Shown: positions 1-6,998, counted from the first letter of the stretch. The stretch is 8,035 bases of DNA from Chloroflexia bacterium (GCA_013698285.1 JACCVE010000028.1:1-8035); one strand, 5' to 3'. Notes: generated from the sequence alone by a model not told the origin. Numbers and translations: made by a program.

Positions 1-2
1 TG

Positions 3-401
3 TTCCCGCTGGCCGATGTCGAGATGCGCAGCGGCATGTCCATGGACATGGCGTCACCGAGCGCGTCGCCGATGGCGATGGGCACCGGTTCGATGGAAGC
101 CATGCCGGCCGCGGTCAGCGTGACGACCGTCGCCGTGTCGCTCGAGACGATCCTGTCGGCCGAGCACGCGATCAACATCCATGAGAGCGCCGAGAACGCG
201 GGCAACTACATCGCCTGTGGGGCGATCGGCGGCACGCCGGATAGCGACGGCAACCTGTTCATCGGCCTGGCCGAGCTGAACGATTCCGGGTTCACCGGCG
301 TCGCTTGGCTGCAGGGCACGGGTGAGGAGACGGTCGTGACCATCTTCCTGGCCGAGGGCTTGTCGGGCGGCGTCACCTCGGACGCCACGCCGGTCTCCTA
401 A
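3..401 (+). CDS. Probable exported protein of unknown function, Met/Ser/Pro-rich linker plus small C-terminal domain (5' partial)
   Basis: The reading frame is open from the window edge and ends with TAA at 399-401. The first ATG (24) has no ribosome binding site and is preceded by in-frame sense codons, so the true start probably lies upstream. Counting from that ATG, residues 1-28 carry eight methionines spaced among Ser, Ala, Pro and Gly (for example MSMDMASPSASPMAMG). This looks like a flexible extracellular linker and could bind a soft metal such as copper, which is speculation. Residues ~40-117 form a compact domain containing AEHAINIHES, NYIACG and FIGLAELNDSGFTGVAWL, alternating beta-like segments with one Cys. 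Short secreted proteins of this look occur in Chloroflexota, from memory. No enzyme motif is recognisable. Codon use is strongly G/C at third positions, supporting a real gene. Function unknown. Confidence 0.6.
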   Translation, partial: FPLADVEMRSGMSMDMASPSASPMAMGTGSMEAMPAAVSVTTVAVSLETILSAEHAINIHESAENAGNYIACGAIGGTPDSDGNLFIGLAELNDSGFTGVAWLQGTGEETVVTIFLAEGLSGGVTSDATPVS

Positions 402-432
402 CTGCCGTAAACTGAGACGCCGACGACTAGTC

Positions 433-465
433 CAACGTGGTCCCGGCTGTGCCGGGGCCACGTTG
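433..465 (+). terminator. Strong 15-bp hairpin, probable terminator of the exported-protein gene
   Basis: The arms 433-447 (CAACGTGGTCCCGGC) and 451-465 pair over all 15 positions with a single G-T wobble, around a 3-base loop (TGT). The hairpin starts about 31 bases after the upstream stop codon and ends 57 bases before the next gene. There is no run of T after the 3' arm, so it is not a textbook rho-independent terminator. Position and strength still make transcription termination or 3'-end protection the simplest reading. Confidence 0.6.
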
Positions 466-514
466 TCCCATGCCGGCGGGGAACGATCACCCCCGGGACC
501 AACGATACCGTGAC

Positions 515-520
515 AGGAAG
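515..520 (+). promoter_or_regulatory. Ribosome binding site of the M20 hydrolase gene
   Basis: AGGAAG lies 2 bases before the ATG at 523 and 5 bases before a second in-frame ATG at 526. The spacing favours 526 as the codon actually used; the proteins differ by one residue only. Confidence 0.55.
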
Positions 521-522
521 CG

Positions 523-1776
523 ATGATGGCGACGACTCGACCGCCCACTGGACGTCTCCCGGAATACCTGACCGGGCTGCCATCGGCCTCACACCGTATC
601 TTCCCGGTCGCGACTGACTTGGCGCGACGACTGGTCCAGACCCCGAGCCCGTCCGGTGATGAATCACGGGCGGCCGGGCTCGTCATGGAAGCGATGCGTG
701 GATTTGGGTATGACGAGGTCTGGGACGACGAGGCCGGCAACGTGATCGGCCTCCTGCGCGGTTCCGGCGACGGACCGCGGGTCCAGTTCAACACCCACCT
801 CGACCACGTCTCCCCGGGCGATCACGCCCTCTGGGTCAGGCCACCATACGACGGTGTGATCGATGACGGCGTCCTCTATGGCAGGGGCGCTTCCGATCTG
901 AAAGGGTCGATGGCTGCCCAGGTCGCTCTCGTGCCTACCCTGCGGGAGGCTGGACTGACGCCACGCGGCGACGTATTCGTGGTGGCGGTCGTCCTGGAGG
1001 AGGTCGGGGGGTTCGGGAGCCGGCACCTGGCGACCACCTTGCCGACCGATGTCGCGGTCGTCGGGGAGCCGAGCCAGAACGAGGTCCGGCGGGGACACCG
1101 AGGCCGCATCTTCGTCCGGGTGACGTTCACCGGTCTGTCGACCCACGCCAGCGCCCCGGAGCGGGGCCGCAACCCCCACTTCGCGGTCGCCCGCTTCCTG
1201 CTCGGGGTCGAGAGCCTGGCGATGGTGTCCAGTGACACGTTCGGTGGCTCGTCGATGTCCCCGACCTCGATCGAGACGGACCAAGTCAGCGGCAATGTCA
1301 CGCCGGGGTCGGTCTCGATCTCGCTCGACTGGCGTAATGTGCCCGGCGAAGACGAGGCGGCGGTGCTCGCGAAGGTCCAGGACGCCGCGAACCAGGCGAT
1401 CGCGGAAGTGGACGGCATCACCGCCCAGGTGTCGGTCGCGGTCCGACCGGTCACGACCTACACGGGAATGACCGACGTCATGCCCTCGACCCTCGCCTTC
1501 GAGACCGCCGCCGACGATCCCGTCGTCCTCACCGCCCGGGACGCCTTGACCGCCGCGTTCGGACGGCCAGTCCCGGTGGGGACTTGGACCTTCGCTACTG
1601 ACGGCGGCCACCTGCATAACCTCGGGGTTAGGACGATCGGGTTCGGCCCCGGCGAGGAACGATTCGCCCACACGATCCACGACCAGATCGCGCTCTCCCA
1701 GGTGGAAGAGGCGATCCTCGGCAACGCCGTCCTGGCGCTCGCCCTGACATCGCCCGCGGGAGAAACGTGGGTATGA
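523..1776 (+). CDS. M20-family metallohydrolase, YgeY-like
   Basis: This is a cytoplasmic di-metal (usually zinc) amidohydrolase of the ArgE/DapE/YgeY group, cleaving an amide or peptide bond of an unidentified substrate. All expected M20 residues can be placed: H92 and D94 in THLDHVSPGD, bridging D125 in GRGASD, catalytic E159 and ligand E160 in VVLEEVGG, ligand E182 in VVGEPS, and the final ligand H383 in GPGEERFAH. The inserted dimerisation domain carries RGHRGR (190-195) and STHASAPERGRN (206-217). These, with the late TWTFATDGG and GFGPG segments, resemble E. coli YgeY more than ArgE or DapE. At 417 residues the length is normal. No signal peptide is visible. It is the first gene of the run after the 433-465 hairpin and overlaps the start of the moaB-like gene by 4 bases, implying translational coupling. 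Substrate is unknown; dipeptidase or deacylase are the alternatives. Confidence 0.88.
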   Translation: MMATTRPPTGRLPEYLTGLPSASHRIFPVATDLARRLVQTPSPSGDESRAAGLVMEAMRGFGYDEVWDDEAGNVIGLLRGSGDGPRVQFNTHLDHVSPGDHALWVRPPYDGVIDDGVLYGRGASDLKGSMAAQVALVPTLREAGLTPRGDVFVVAVVLEEVGGFGSRHLATTLPTDVAVVGEPSQNEVRRGHRGRIFVRVTFTGLSTHASAPERGRNPHFAVARFLLGVESLAMVSSDTFGGSSMSPTSIETDQVSGNVTPGSVSISLDWRNVPGEDEAAVLAKVQDAANQAIAEVDGITAQVSVAVRPVTTYTGMTDVMPSTLAFETAADDPVVLTARDALTAAFGRPVPVGTWTFATDGGHLHNLGVRTIGFGPGEERFAHTIHDQIALSQVEEAILGNAVLALALTSPAGETWV

Positions 1777-2321
1777 GCGAGGGGGCAACGCCGGCATCCG
1801 GGGAGGCCGTCTCGGCCACCGTCCGCCAGCACCGGGCTGCCGCCCCGGATAGCGTTCGCTGCGCGATCCTGACGATCAGCGACACCCGGACCACCGAGAC
1901 GGACGACGGGGGCAAGACGATCCGTGAACGGCTCCTGGCGTCGGGTCACCAGGTGATCGACCAGCGTATCCTGCCCGACGATGCCGTCGCGATCCGTGAC
2001 CTCGTCGCGACTTGGGCCGAGGATGACGCGATCCAGGCGATCCTGACGACCGGCGGGACCGGCATCGCCGGGCGAGACACCACCTATGAGGCACTCGTGA
2101 GCCTGCTGGACAAGCGGATCGACGGCTTCGGGGAGCTGTTCCGGATGCTGAGTTTCGCCGAGGTCGGCTCCGCCGCGATGCTGTCCCGTGCGGTGGGGGG
2201 GCTCGCCGGCCGGACCGTCATCCTGGCGATGCCCGGCTCACCGGCCGGGGTCGCCCTGGCGATGGACCGCCTGGTGATACCGGAGCTGGGTCACCTCGCC
2301 GGCGAGGCGGCCCGTGGCTAG
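1773..2321 (+). CDS. moaB: MoaB/MogA-family molybdopterin adenylyltransferase
   Basis: This enzyme activates molybdopterin by adenylylation before metal insertion, in cytoplasmic molybdenum-cofactor synthesis. The 182-residue protein has the family signatures: AILTISDTR near the start of the domain (31-39), TTGGTGIAGRD (92-102) for pterin/nucleotide binding, FGELFR (119-124), EVGSAAMLSRA, AMPGSPAG (152-159) and a final PELGHL (170-175). About 28 residues precede the conserved domain, a low-complexity extension not found in the shortest homologues. The start chosen is the ATG of an ATGA overlap with the upstream stop, with GGGAG at 1758-1762 about 10 bases ahead; an in-frame GTG at 1767 is too close to that site. 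MoaB and MogA share the fold and are hard to tell apart by eye. No other cofactor-synthesis gene is in the window. Confidence 0.88.
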   Translation: MSEGATPASGEAVSATVRQHRAAAPDSVRCAILTISDTRTTETDDGGKTIRERLLASGHQVIDQRILPDDAVAIRDLVATWAEDDAIQAILTTGGTGIAGRDTTYEALVSLLDKRIDGFGELFRMLSFAEVGSAAMLSRAVGGLAGRTVILAMPGSPAGVALAMDRLVIPELGHLAGEAARG

Positions 2322-2384
2322 GCGGAGGCGTTGCCGGTCGCGAACGTCGCGGTAGGTCCGGGGCGGAGGACGGCTCAGGACATC

Positions 2385-2395
2385 GAGGGGAAGGG
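2385..2395 (+). promoter_or_regulatory. Ribosome binding site that fixes the hisS start
   Basis: A purine-rich GAGGGGAAGGG ends 4 bases before GTG 2400. This places the hisS start at that GTG rather than at TTG 2331, and it agrees with the family's usual N-terminus. Confidence 0.65.
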
Positions 2396-2399
2396 AACC

Positions 2400-3752
2400 G
2401 TGAGACCGCACATCCTGAAGGGATTTAGAGACTACCTGCCGGCGGAGATGTTGCTGCGCCAACGCATCATCGGCGACTTTCGATCCCTGTTCGAGCGACA
2501 CGGCTATGAACCACTCGATACCCCGGCGATCGAGTACATCGATACCCTCACCGGCAAGGCCGGCGAGAACGAGAAGTTGATGTACCGGTTCATGGACGCG
2601 GGTGAGCGAGAGGTCGGGCTGCGATACGACCTGACCGTGCCCCTCGCCCGCGTCGCGGCGATGCACCAAAACGACCTGCCAATGCCGTTCAAGCGATACC
2701 ACATCGCCCCGGTCTGGCGGGCCGAGAAGCCACAGCGGGGACGGTTCCGGGAGTTCTGGCAGTGCGACGCCGACGTCGTCGGTTCAGCCTCATCGCTGGC
2801 CGACACGGAGCACATCGCCATGGCCGTCGAGGCGATGGTGGGTCTCGGGCTGCCGGGTTTTCGGGTTCGGGTCAACCATCGCGCGGTGCTGGAGGGGATC
2901 GCCCGGCACGCCGGTGTCCCGGCCGACCGGGCGGTCGGTGTCTACCGGAGCATCGACAAACTCGACAAGGTCGGTCGAGACGGCGTCCATGGCTCGTTGG
3001 TAGAGTCGGGCATCGATGAGGGTGCTGCCGGCCGGGTCCTCGACCTCACGAGCTTGGACGGCGCTCCCGATCACGTCCTGGCGACTCTGCGGGGACGGAT
3101 GGCCGGTGACGAGGCCGTCTTGGTCGCCCTTGGGCACCTGGAAGAGATCTTCTCTGCCGTCGGCGCCTTCGGCGTCCCGGTCGCGCGGGTCACCCTGGAC
3201 CTCTCACTCGCTCGTGGTCTGGACTACTACACCGGTGCCGTGTTCGAGGCGGTCGTCGAGCGGCCCCGGGTCGGTTCGATCGCCGGCGGCGGGCGCTACG
3301 ACGGTCTCATCGGGTCGATGTCCGGTCAAGCCGTGCCCGCTACGGGGATCTCGCTCGGTCTGGAGCGGATCATCGAGGTGGTGCGGGAGTTCGAGTTGGT
3401 CACCGTGCCGACGACCACCGCCCTCACCTTCGTAGCCCACGTCCCGGCGACGCGGTCGGCGGCCATCGAGGCCGCGACCGCGTTGCGAGCGGCCACGATT
3501 CCGACCGACCTTTCATTATTGGGGCATCGGGGGATCGGCGACCAGCTCAAATACGCGAGCCGCAAGGGCATCCCCCTCGGGGTCATCTTCGGCAAGGACG
3601 AGTCCGACGCCGGCGAGGCCCTGGTGCGGGACCTCGCGACGAGCGAGCAGCGGCGAGTCCCACTCGACGGCGTCGTCGACGCGGTCCGGGACATGCTGGG
3701 ACGAGATGACGGACGAGTCGACGTGGCGGCCGTGGCCGCCTTCGCGGAGTGA
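2400..3752 (+). CDS. hisS: Histidyl-tRNA synthetase
   Basis: This class II aminoacyl-tRNA synthetase attaches histidine to tRNA-His in the cytoplasm. Visible in order: N-terminal HILKGFRDYLP (4-14), RYDLTVPLAR (75-84), class II motif 2 from FKRYHIAPVWRAEKPQRGR (97-115) through FREFWQCD, the histidine-binding LARGLDYYTG (270-279), GGGRYDGLIG (296-305), motif 3 GISLGLER (316-323), and a C-terminal anticodon-binding domain (~340-450) containing LGHRGIGDQLKYASRKG. Length, 450 residues, is normal. The GTG start is preferred because it follows a good ribosome binding site and gives the expected N-terminus; TTG 2331 would add 23 residues of non-conserved sequence. The LKGFRDYLP and WRAEKPQRGRFREF form differs from the E. 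coli type (RGTRD, FRYERPQKGRYRQF). The moaB-like gene ends 78 bases upstream with no terminator between, and its own stop lies 8 bases before the next ATG. Confidence 0.96.
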   Translation: MRPHILKGFRDYLPAEMLLRQRIIGDFRSLFERHGYEPLDTPAIEYIDTLTGKAGENEKLMYRFMDAGEREVGLRYDLTVPLARVAAMHQNDLPMPFKRYHIAPVWRAEKPQRGRFREFWQCDADVVGSASSLADTEHIAMAVEAMVGLGLPGFRVRVNHRAVLEGIARHAGVPADRAVGVYRSIDKLDKVGRDGVHGSLVESGIDEGAAGRVLDLTSLDGAPDHVLATLRGRMAGDEAVLVALGHLEEIFSAVGAFGVPVARVTLDLSLARGLDYYTGAVFEAVVERPRVGSIAGGGRYDGLIGSMSGQAVPATGISLGLERIIEVVREFELVTVPTTTALTFVAHVPATRSAAIEAATALRAATIPTDLSLLGHRGIGDQLKYASRKGIPLGVIFGKDESDAGEALVRDLATSEQRRVPLDGVVDAVRDMLGRDDGRVDVAAVAAFAE

Positions 3753-3760
3753 CAGCAGGC

Positions 3761-4495
3761 ATGAGCGTGGCACCTGAGGATGGCGACATCACACCGGGCG
3801 GGTTCGATCCTTCCTTCGAGACATACATGGTGATCGTGGCCCACCCGGACGACATGGAGTTCTCCTCCGCCGGCACGGTCGCCCGGCTGGCGAAGGAGGG
3901 CAAGCGGACGATCCTGATCCAGGTGACGTCTGGAGACAAGGGCAGCTCTGACCCGTCGATGTCACCGCACGCGATGGCGACGACACGCGAAGCGGAGGAG
4001 CGAGAGGCATGTCGCCGCCTCGGGGTCGAGGAGGTCGTCTTCCTCCGCTGCACGGACGGCGAGTTGATGCCGGACCTGTCACTGCGTGAGCGGATAGTGC
4101 GGATGATCCGGACCCACAAGCCCGATGTCGTGATCTCCCATGATGGCTTCCGGCCCTACGCCCTCCATCCCGACCACCGGGCCGTTGGCCTGGCGACGAC
4201 CGATTCGGTCTATCCGGCGGCACGGGACCCGCACAACTTCTCGACGCACCTGCGGGAAGGTCTGGAGCCGCACAAGACGGCCGAGCTGTGGCTCTTCGGG
4301 GCCGAGCAGCCCGATAAGCACATCGACGTCACGGACACCTTCGCGGCCAAGATCGACGCCCTGCTGGCCCACGAGAGCCAGGTCGGGACGGGGGACGGGA
4401 TGGAGGGACGTCTCCGCGAACGGGCGACCGAACTGGCGGCGGACCAGCCGTTCGAACTCGCCGAGGCGTTCAAAGTGATCCAGATGCGGCGGTAG
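3761..4495 (+). CDS. PIG-L / LmbE-family deacetylase
   Basis: This is a zinc-dependent N-deacetylase of the fold used by GlcNAc-PI deacetylase, MshB and BshB, which usually remove an acetyl group from an N-acetylglucosamine conjugate. The signature AHPDD (27-31) supplies the His and Asp metal ligands plus the catalytic Asp. HPDH (136-139) supplies the distal His. SGDKGSSDP (57-65), REAEEREACRRLGVEEVVFL (76-95) and SHDGFRPYALHPDH also match the family. At 244 residues it has the usual length, and no signal peptide or membrane segment is seen. A GTG at 3749 overlaps the hisS stop and would add four residues; ATG 3761 is preferred because GGAG at 3746-3749 lies 11 bases ahead of it, though this start remains uncertain. 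The substrate cannot be read from sequence. Bacillithiol or mycothiol synthesis is one option, but no partner gene for either is nearby. Confidence 0.9.
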   Translation: MSVAPEDGDITPGGFDPSFETYMVIVAHPDDMEFSSAGTVARLAKEGKRTILIQVTSGDKGSSDPSMSPHAMATTREAEEREACRRLGVEEVVFLRCTDGELMPDLSLRERIVRMIRTHKPDVVISHDGFRPYALHPDHRAVGLATTDSVYPAARDPHNFSTHLREGLEPHKTAELWLFGAEQPDKHIDVTDTFAAKIDALLAHESQVGTGDGMEGRLRERATELAADQPFELAEAFKVIQMRR

Positions 4496-4528
4496 GCGGG
4501 CGAAGCGGGGTCGGAAAGGATCGAGGCG

Positions 4529-5683
4529 ATGGACAGGTCGGCCGAGTTCGCGATCAAGTACGAACGCCTGCGAGCGCTGCTGAGGACGCATGGCGTCGCG
4601 GGACTGGTGCTTCGGTCGCGCGCGAACGTGTCCTGGCTCGGGTGTGGTCCGGCCGACGACGCTCCATTGTCGGCGGTGCAGGGATCCCGGTCGGAGGTCT
4701 GGCACCAGTCGGACGGGGGCGTGGCGTGGTTCGTGGTGACGGACGCGACCGTCACGCTGGTGACCGAGAACATCGAGTTGCCCCGCCTGGCGCGGGATGA
4801 GTTCGGCGGTTTGCCGATCGATATCCTCGCTCAGCCCTGGCACGAGAGTGACCCTTCTCGGGCGATCGCCGAGCTGGTGCGGGGTCCGGTCGGGACCGAT
4901 TCGCCCGGTCTCCCCGTGGGCGCGGGAGACAGTGAGGCGCGACTCATGACCGGGGAGATCGCCGCCTGCCGGGCGGAACTCACCGAACGGGAGCGAGACC
5001 GCTATCGGTGGCTGGGCCGCACGTCGGCCGAGATCATGTCAGAGGTCTGCCGCGCGATCCGGCCAGGGATGCCCGAGGCCGAGGTCGTGGCATTGGCTCA
5101 CGAGCGGTTGCACCGGCTCGGCATCGCCCAGGAGGTGGATATCGTCTGCTCCGACGACCGGCTCGCCGAGGACCGGCACGGGCTCTACACCGACCGTCGT
5201 ATCAATGAGTTGGCGATGGTGGTCTTCTGCGCCCACAAGTGGGGCCTGGTAGCGAACCTGACCCGGATGGTCGCCCTGGCCGTGCCGTCCGCGGAGACGT
5301 TGCGGCGGCACGAGGCGATCTCGAGGATGGACCATGCACTGATGCTCGCGACTCGGCCCGGTACTGCCCTGCGGGACGTGTTCCGGGACGCGGTCGCGGG
5401 CGGTTACGCGGCGCTCGGCGAGCCGGATGCCTGGCGAGACCACCATCAGGGCGGATCGACCGGCTACACCGGCCGTGATACCCGGGTCACGCCCACCTCG
5501 GCGGGCACGGTTGGCACGTACCAGGCTTTCGCCTGGAACCCATCGCTGGTGGGGGTCAAGAGTGAGGACACCTTCATCACCACGCCGGCCGGACCCGAGA
5601 CGCTGACGGTCGATCCATTCTGGCCAACCTATGCCGCGACTGGGAAGGCGGCGATCTTGGACCTGACGGGCAGTTACGAGTGA
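4529..5683 (+). CDS. M24-fold (aminopeptidase P / creatinase-like) protein lacking most metal ligands
   Basis: The protein has an N-terminal creatinase-like domain (~1-150) and a C-terminal pita-bread M24 domain (~155-384), 384 residues in all, normal for an Xaa-Pro peptidase. Aligned by eye with the five canonical M24 metal ligands, four are changed: the first Asp is V232 and the second is N243 (segment VVFCAHKWGLVANLTR), the ligand His of the GHGIG motif is G309 (HHQGGSTGY, outer H305 kept), and the first Glu is N337 (AFAWNPSLVG). Only E346 in KSEDTF remains. A two-metal peptidase mechanism is therefore unlikely; it may be a metal-free hydrolase like creatinase, or a binding protein. Homologues with NPSxxGxKSED are often named Xaa-Pro peptidases, from memory. 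The ATG follows GGAAAGGA (4513-4520) by 8 bases, and the last 4 bases overlap the kinase gene, implying co-translation. Start and frame are secure; function is not known. Confidence 0.8.
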   Translation: MDRSAEFAIKYERLRALLRTHGVAGLVLRSRANVSWLGCGPADDAPLSAVQGSRSEVWHQSDGGVAWFVVTDATVTLVTENIELPRLARDEFGGLPIDILAQPWHESDPSRAIAELVRGPVGTDSPGLPVGAGDSEARLMTGEIAACRAELTERERDRYRWLGRTSAEIMSEVCRAIRPGMPEAEVVALAHERLHRLGIAQEVDIVCSDDRLAEDRHGLYTDRRINELAMVVFCAHKWGLVANLTRMVALAVPSAETLRRHEAISRMDHALMLATRPGTALRDVFRDAVAGGYAALGEPDAWRDHHQGGSTGYTGRDTRVTPTSAGTVGTYQAFAWNPSLVGVKSEDTFITTPAGPETLTVDPFWPTYAATGKAAILDLTGSYE

Positions 5684-6915
5684 CCAAGGACCTCGCCGCC
5701 GGCGACTCGTGCGAGTCCGTCGAGCGGAGCGCAGAGGCCGCTGGCCGGGCCGTGTTCGGAGATGCCTGGACGGTCACCCGGCGCTCCAGGGCGAGTGGCC
5801 GGATTGAGTTGATCGGGAACCACCTCGATTACAACGGCGGTCCCGTCCTCGCGGCGGCGATCGACCGGCGAACGATGGTCCTCGGCGGCCCGGGGACACC
5901 GGGCACGGTCGAGATCGTCTTCGCCGGTCAGTCGACCGGGTCAGAATCGATCGAGATCGACGCGACAGCGGATTGGCGTAACCCTGTCGGGTCTATCGTC
6001 CCGGCGGACTACGCGCGCGGCGTCATCGCCGCGTCACTGGACCATGGATTCCCCGTCACGGACGGGGGCCGGCTGGCGGTGAGCGGGAATGTGCCCTTTG
6101 GGCTGGGGGTCAGTTCGTCGGCGGCGCTCTGTGTCGCCCTCACCCTCGCGCTGACGCGAGAACGGCCGGACGACCGGTCGCTTGTGCTGATTGCCCAGGA
6201 TGCGGAGCACCGGGCCGGGACACCCTGCGGCACGATGGACCAATCGGCCTCCGTGGCCGGCGGAGTGATCCTCTATGAGGGCGCTACCTCCACCTCCCAA
6301 GCTCTCCGACCTGACCTCGGCAGCTACACGTTCGTCCTCGCCGATTCCGGTGTGGACCGGTCGCTGGCCTCGTCGGTTTACCCGCAACGCGTACGGGAGG
6401 CGGCGGAAACGCTGGAGCGGGTCAATGTCCTGCTGAAGACGAATCACCGGCACCTGGCCCAGGTCTCGGTGCCGGCCTTCGAGGCGGTCGAGCGGTCGGG
6501 GGCGTTGTCGCCCACCCTGCTGTCGCGTCTGGCTCACGTCGTCAGTGAGGCGGCCCGGGTGGCGATGGCGACGAACTCGCTCCGGGCTGGCGATTGGCCC
6601 GAGTTCGGCAGGCTGATGACCGAGTCTGGACGTTCCTCGGCCGGAGACTACGATGTCAGCCATCCCCGGGTCGAGGAACTGGTGGCCCTCCTGCATCGCC
6701 AGCCGGGCATCGCCGGGGCCCGGATGATGGGCGGGGGCGGTGGAGGCAGCGCCCTGGCATTGGTTCGGACCGATCTCCTGGATGGGATCGCTCCCGCCCT
6801 CGACGCGGACTACTATGGTCCCCACGGGCTGTTGGGACGTCCCGATCGAGTTTTGACGTGCCGGTTCGGACCGGCGGCGGACATCGAGAGCGACCCCTCG
6901 TCGGACGGCGGCTGA
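5680..6915 (+). CDS. galK: GHMP sugar kinase, galactokinase-type
   Basis: This kinase uses ATP to phosphorylate the anomeric hydroxyl of a sugar, galactose in the classical enzyme (Leloir pathway, cytoplasm). The galactokinase signature appears as GRIELIGNHLDYNGG (40-54), the ATP-binding GHMP loop as NVPFGLGVSSSAAL (137-150), the catalytic Asp as D187 in CGTMDQSA, and motif 3 as GARMMGGGGGGSALAL (346-361). R41 and D187 match the catalytic pair. The residue that contacts the sugar as Glu in human and E. coli enzymes is N47 here, while H48 and D50 are kept, so the substrate may not be galactose. At 411 residues it is close to usual length; the last ~15 residues are acidic and Ser-rich and probably disordered. 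The GTG start lies in a GTGA overlap with the upstream gene and has only a weak ribosome binding site (GACGGG), consistent with translational coupling. No other Leloir gene is in view. Confidence 0.85.
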   Translation: MTKDLAAGDSCESVERSAEAAGRAVFGDAWTVTRRSRASGRIELIGNHLDYNGGPVLAAAIDRRTMVLGGPGTPGTVEIVFAGQSTGSESIEIDATADWRNPVGSIVPADYARGVIAASLDHGFPVTDGGRLAVSGNVPFGLGVSSSAALCVALTLALTRERPDDRSLVLIAQDAEHRAGTPCGTMDQSASVAGGVILYEGATSTSQALRPDLGSYTFVLADSGVDRSLASSVYPQRVREAAETLERVNVLLKTNHRHLAQVSVPAFEAVERSGALSPTLLSRLAHVVSEAARVAMATNSLRAGDWPEFGRLMTESGRSSAGDYDVSHPRVEELVALLHRQPGIAGARMMGGGGGGSALALVRTDLLDGIAPALDADYYGPHGLLGRPDRVLTCRFGPAADIESDPSSDGG

Positions 6916-6956
6916 CCTTTAGCGGGCACTTGGCGATGGTGACGGAACGCCAGCTT

Positions 6957-6973
6957 GAGCGTCTTTCAAAACC
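6957..6973 (+). repeat. Left terminal inverted repeat of the IS
   Basis: GAGCGTCTTTCAAAACC matches the reverse complement of 7811-7827 at 13 of 17 positions. The shared core is CTTTCA. A further perfect 9-bp inverted pair (GCACGAGTC at 6975-6983 against GACTCGTGC at 7797-7805) lies just inside and may be a transposase-binding subterminal site. Confidence 0.6.
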
Positions 6974-6998
6974 GGCACGAGTCCTGCGGGGCGGGGGC

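Noticed and set aside
466..522. Promoter for the six-gene run
   Set aside because: No -35/-10 pair with acceptable sequence and spacing could be found by eye. A promoter is expected here, but the sequence does not show it.
664..1797. Long minus-strand open frame (377 codons) opposite the M20 gene
   Set aside because: Arg/Asp/His-rich translation without any motif. The plus-strand frame carries a complete M20 active site, so this is a GC-rich shadow.
2331..2399. N-terminal extension of HisS from TTG 2331
   Set aside because: The 23 extra residues are not family-like, the GGAGG ahead of the TTG is too close, and GTG 2400 has a good ribosome binding site.
4079..4843. Minus-strand open frame spanning the PIG-L and M24-like genes
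   Set aside because: It crosses two well-supported plus-strand genes and encodes low-complexity Arg/Pro-rich sequence with no recognisable domain.
6931..6952. TGGCG/CGCCA inverted pair after galK as its terminator
   Set aside because: Only five base pairs with a 12-base loop and no T run, within the range expected by chance in GC-rich DNA.
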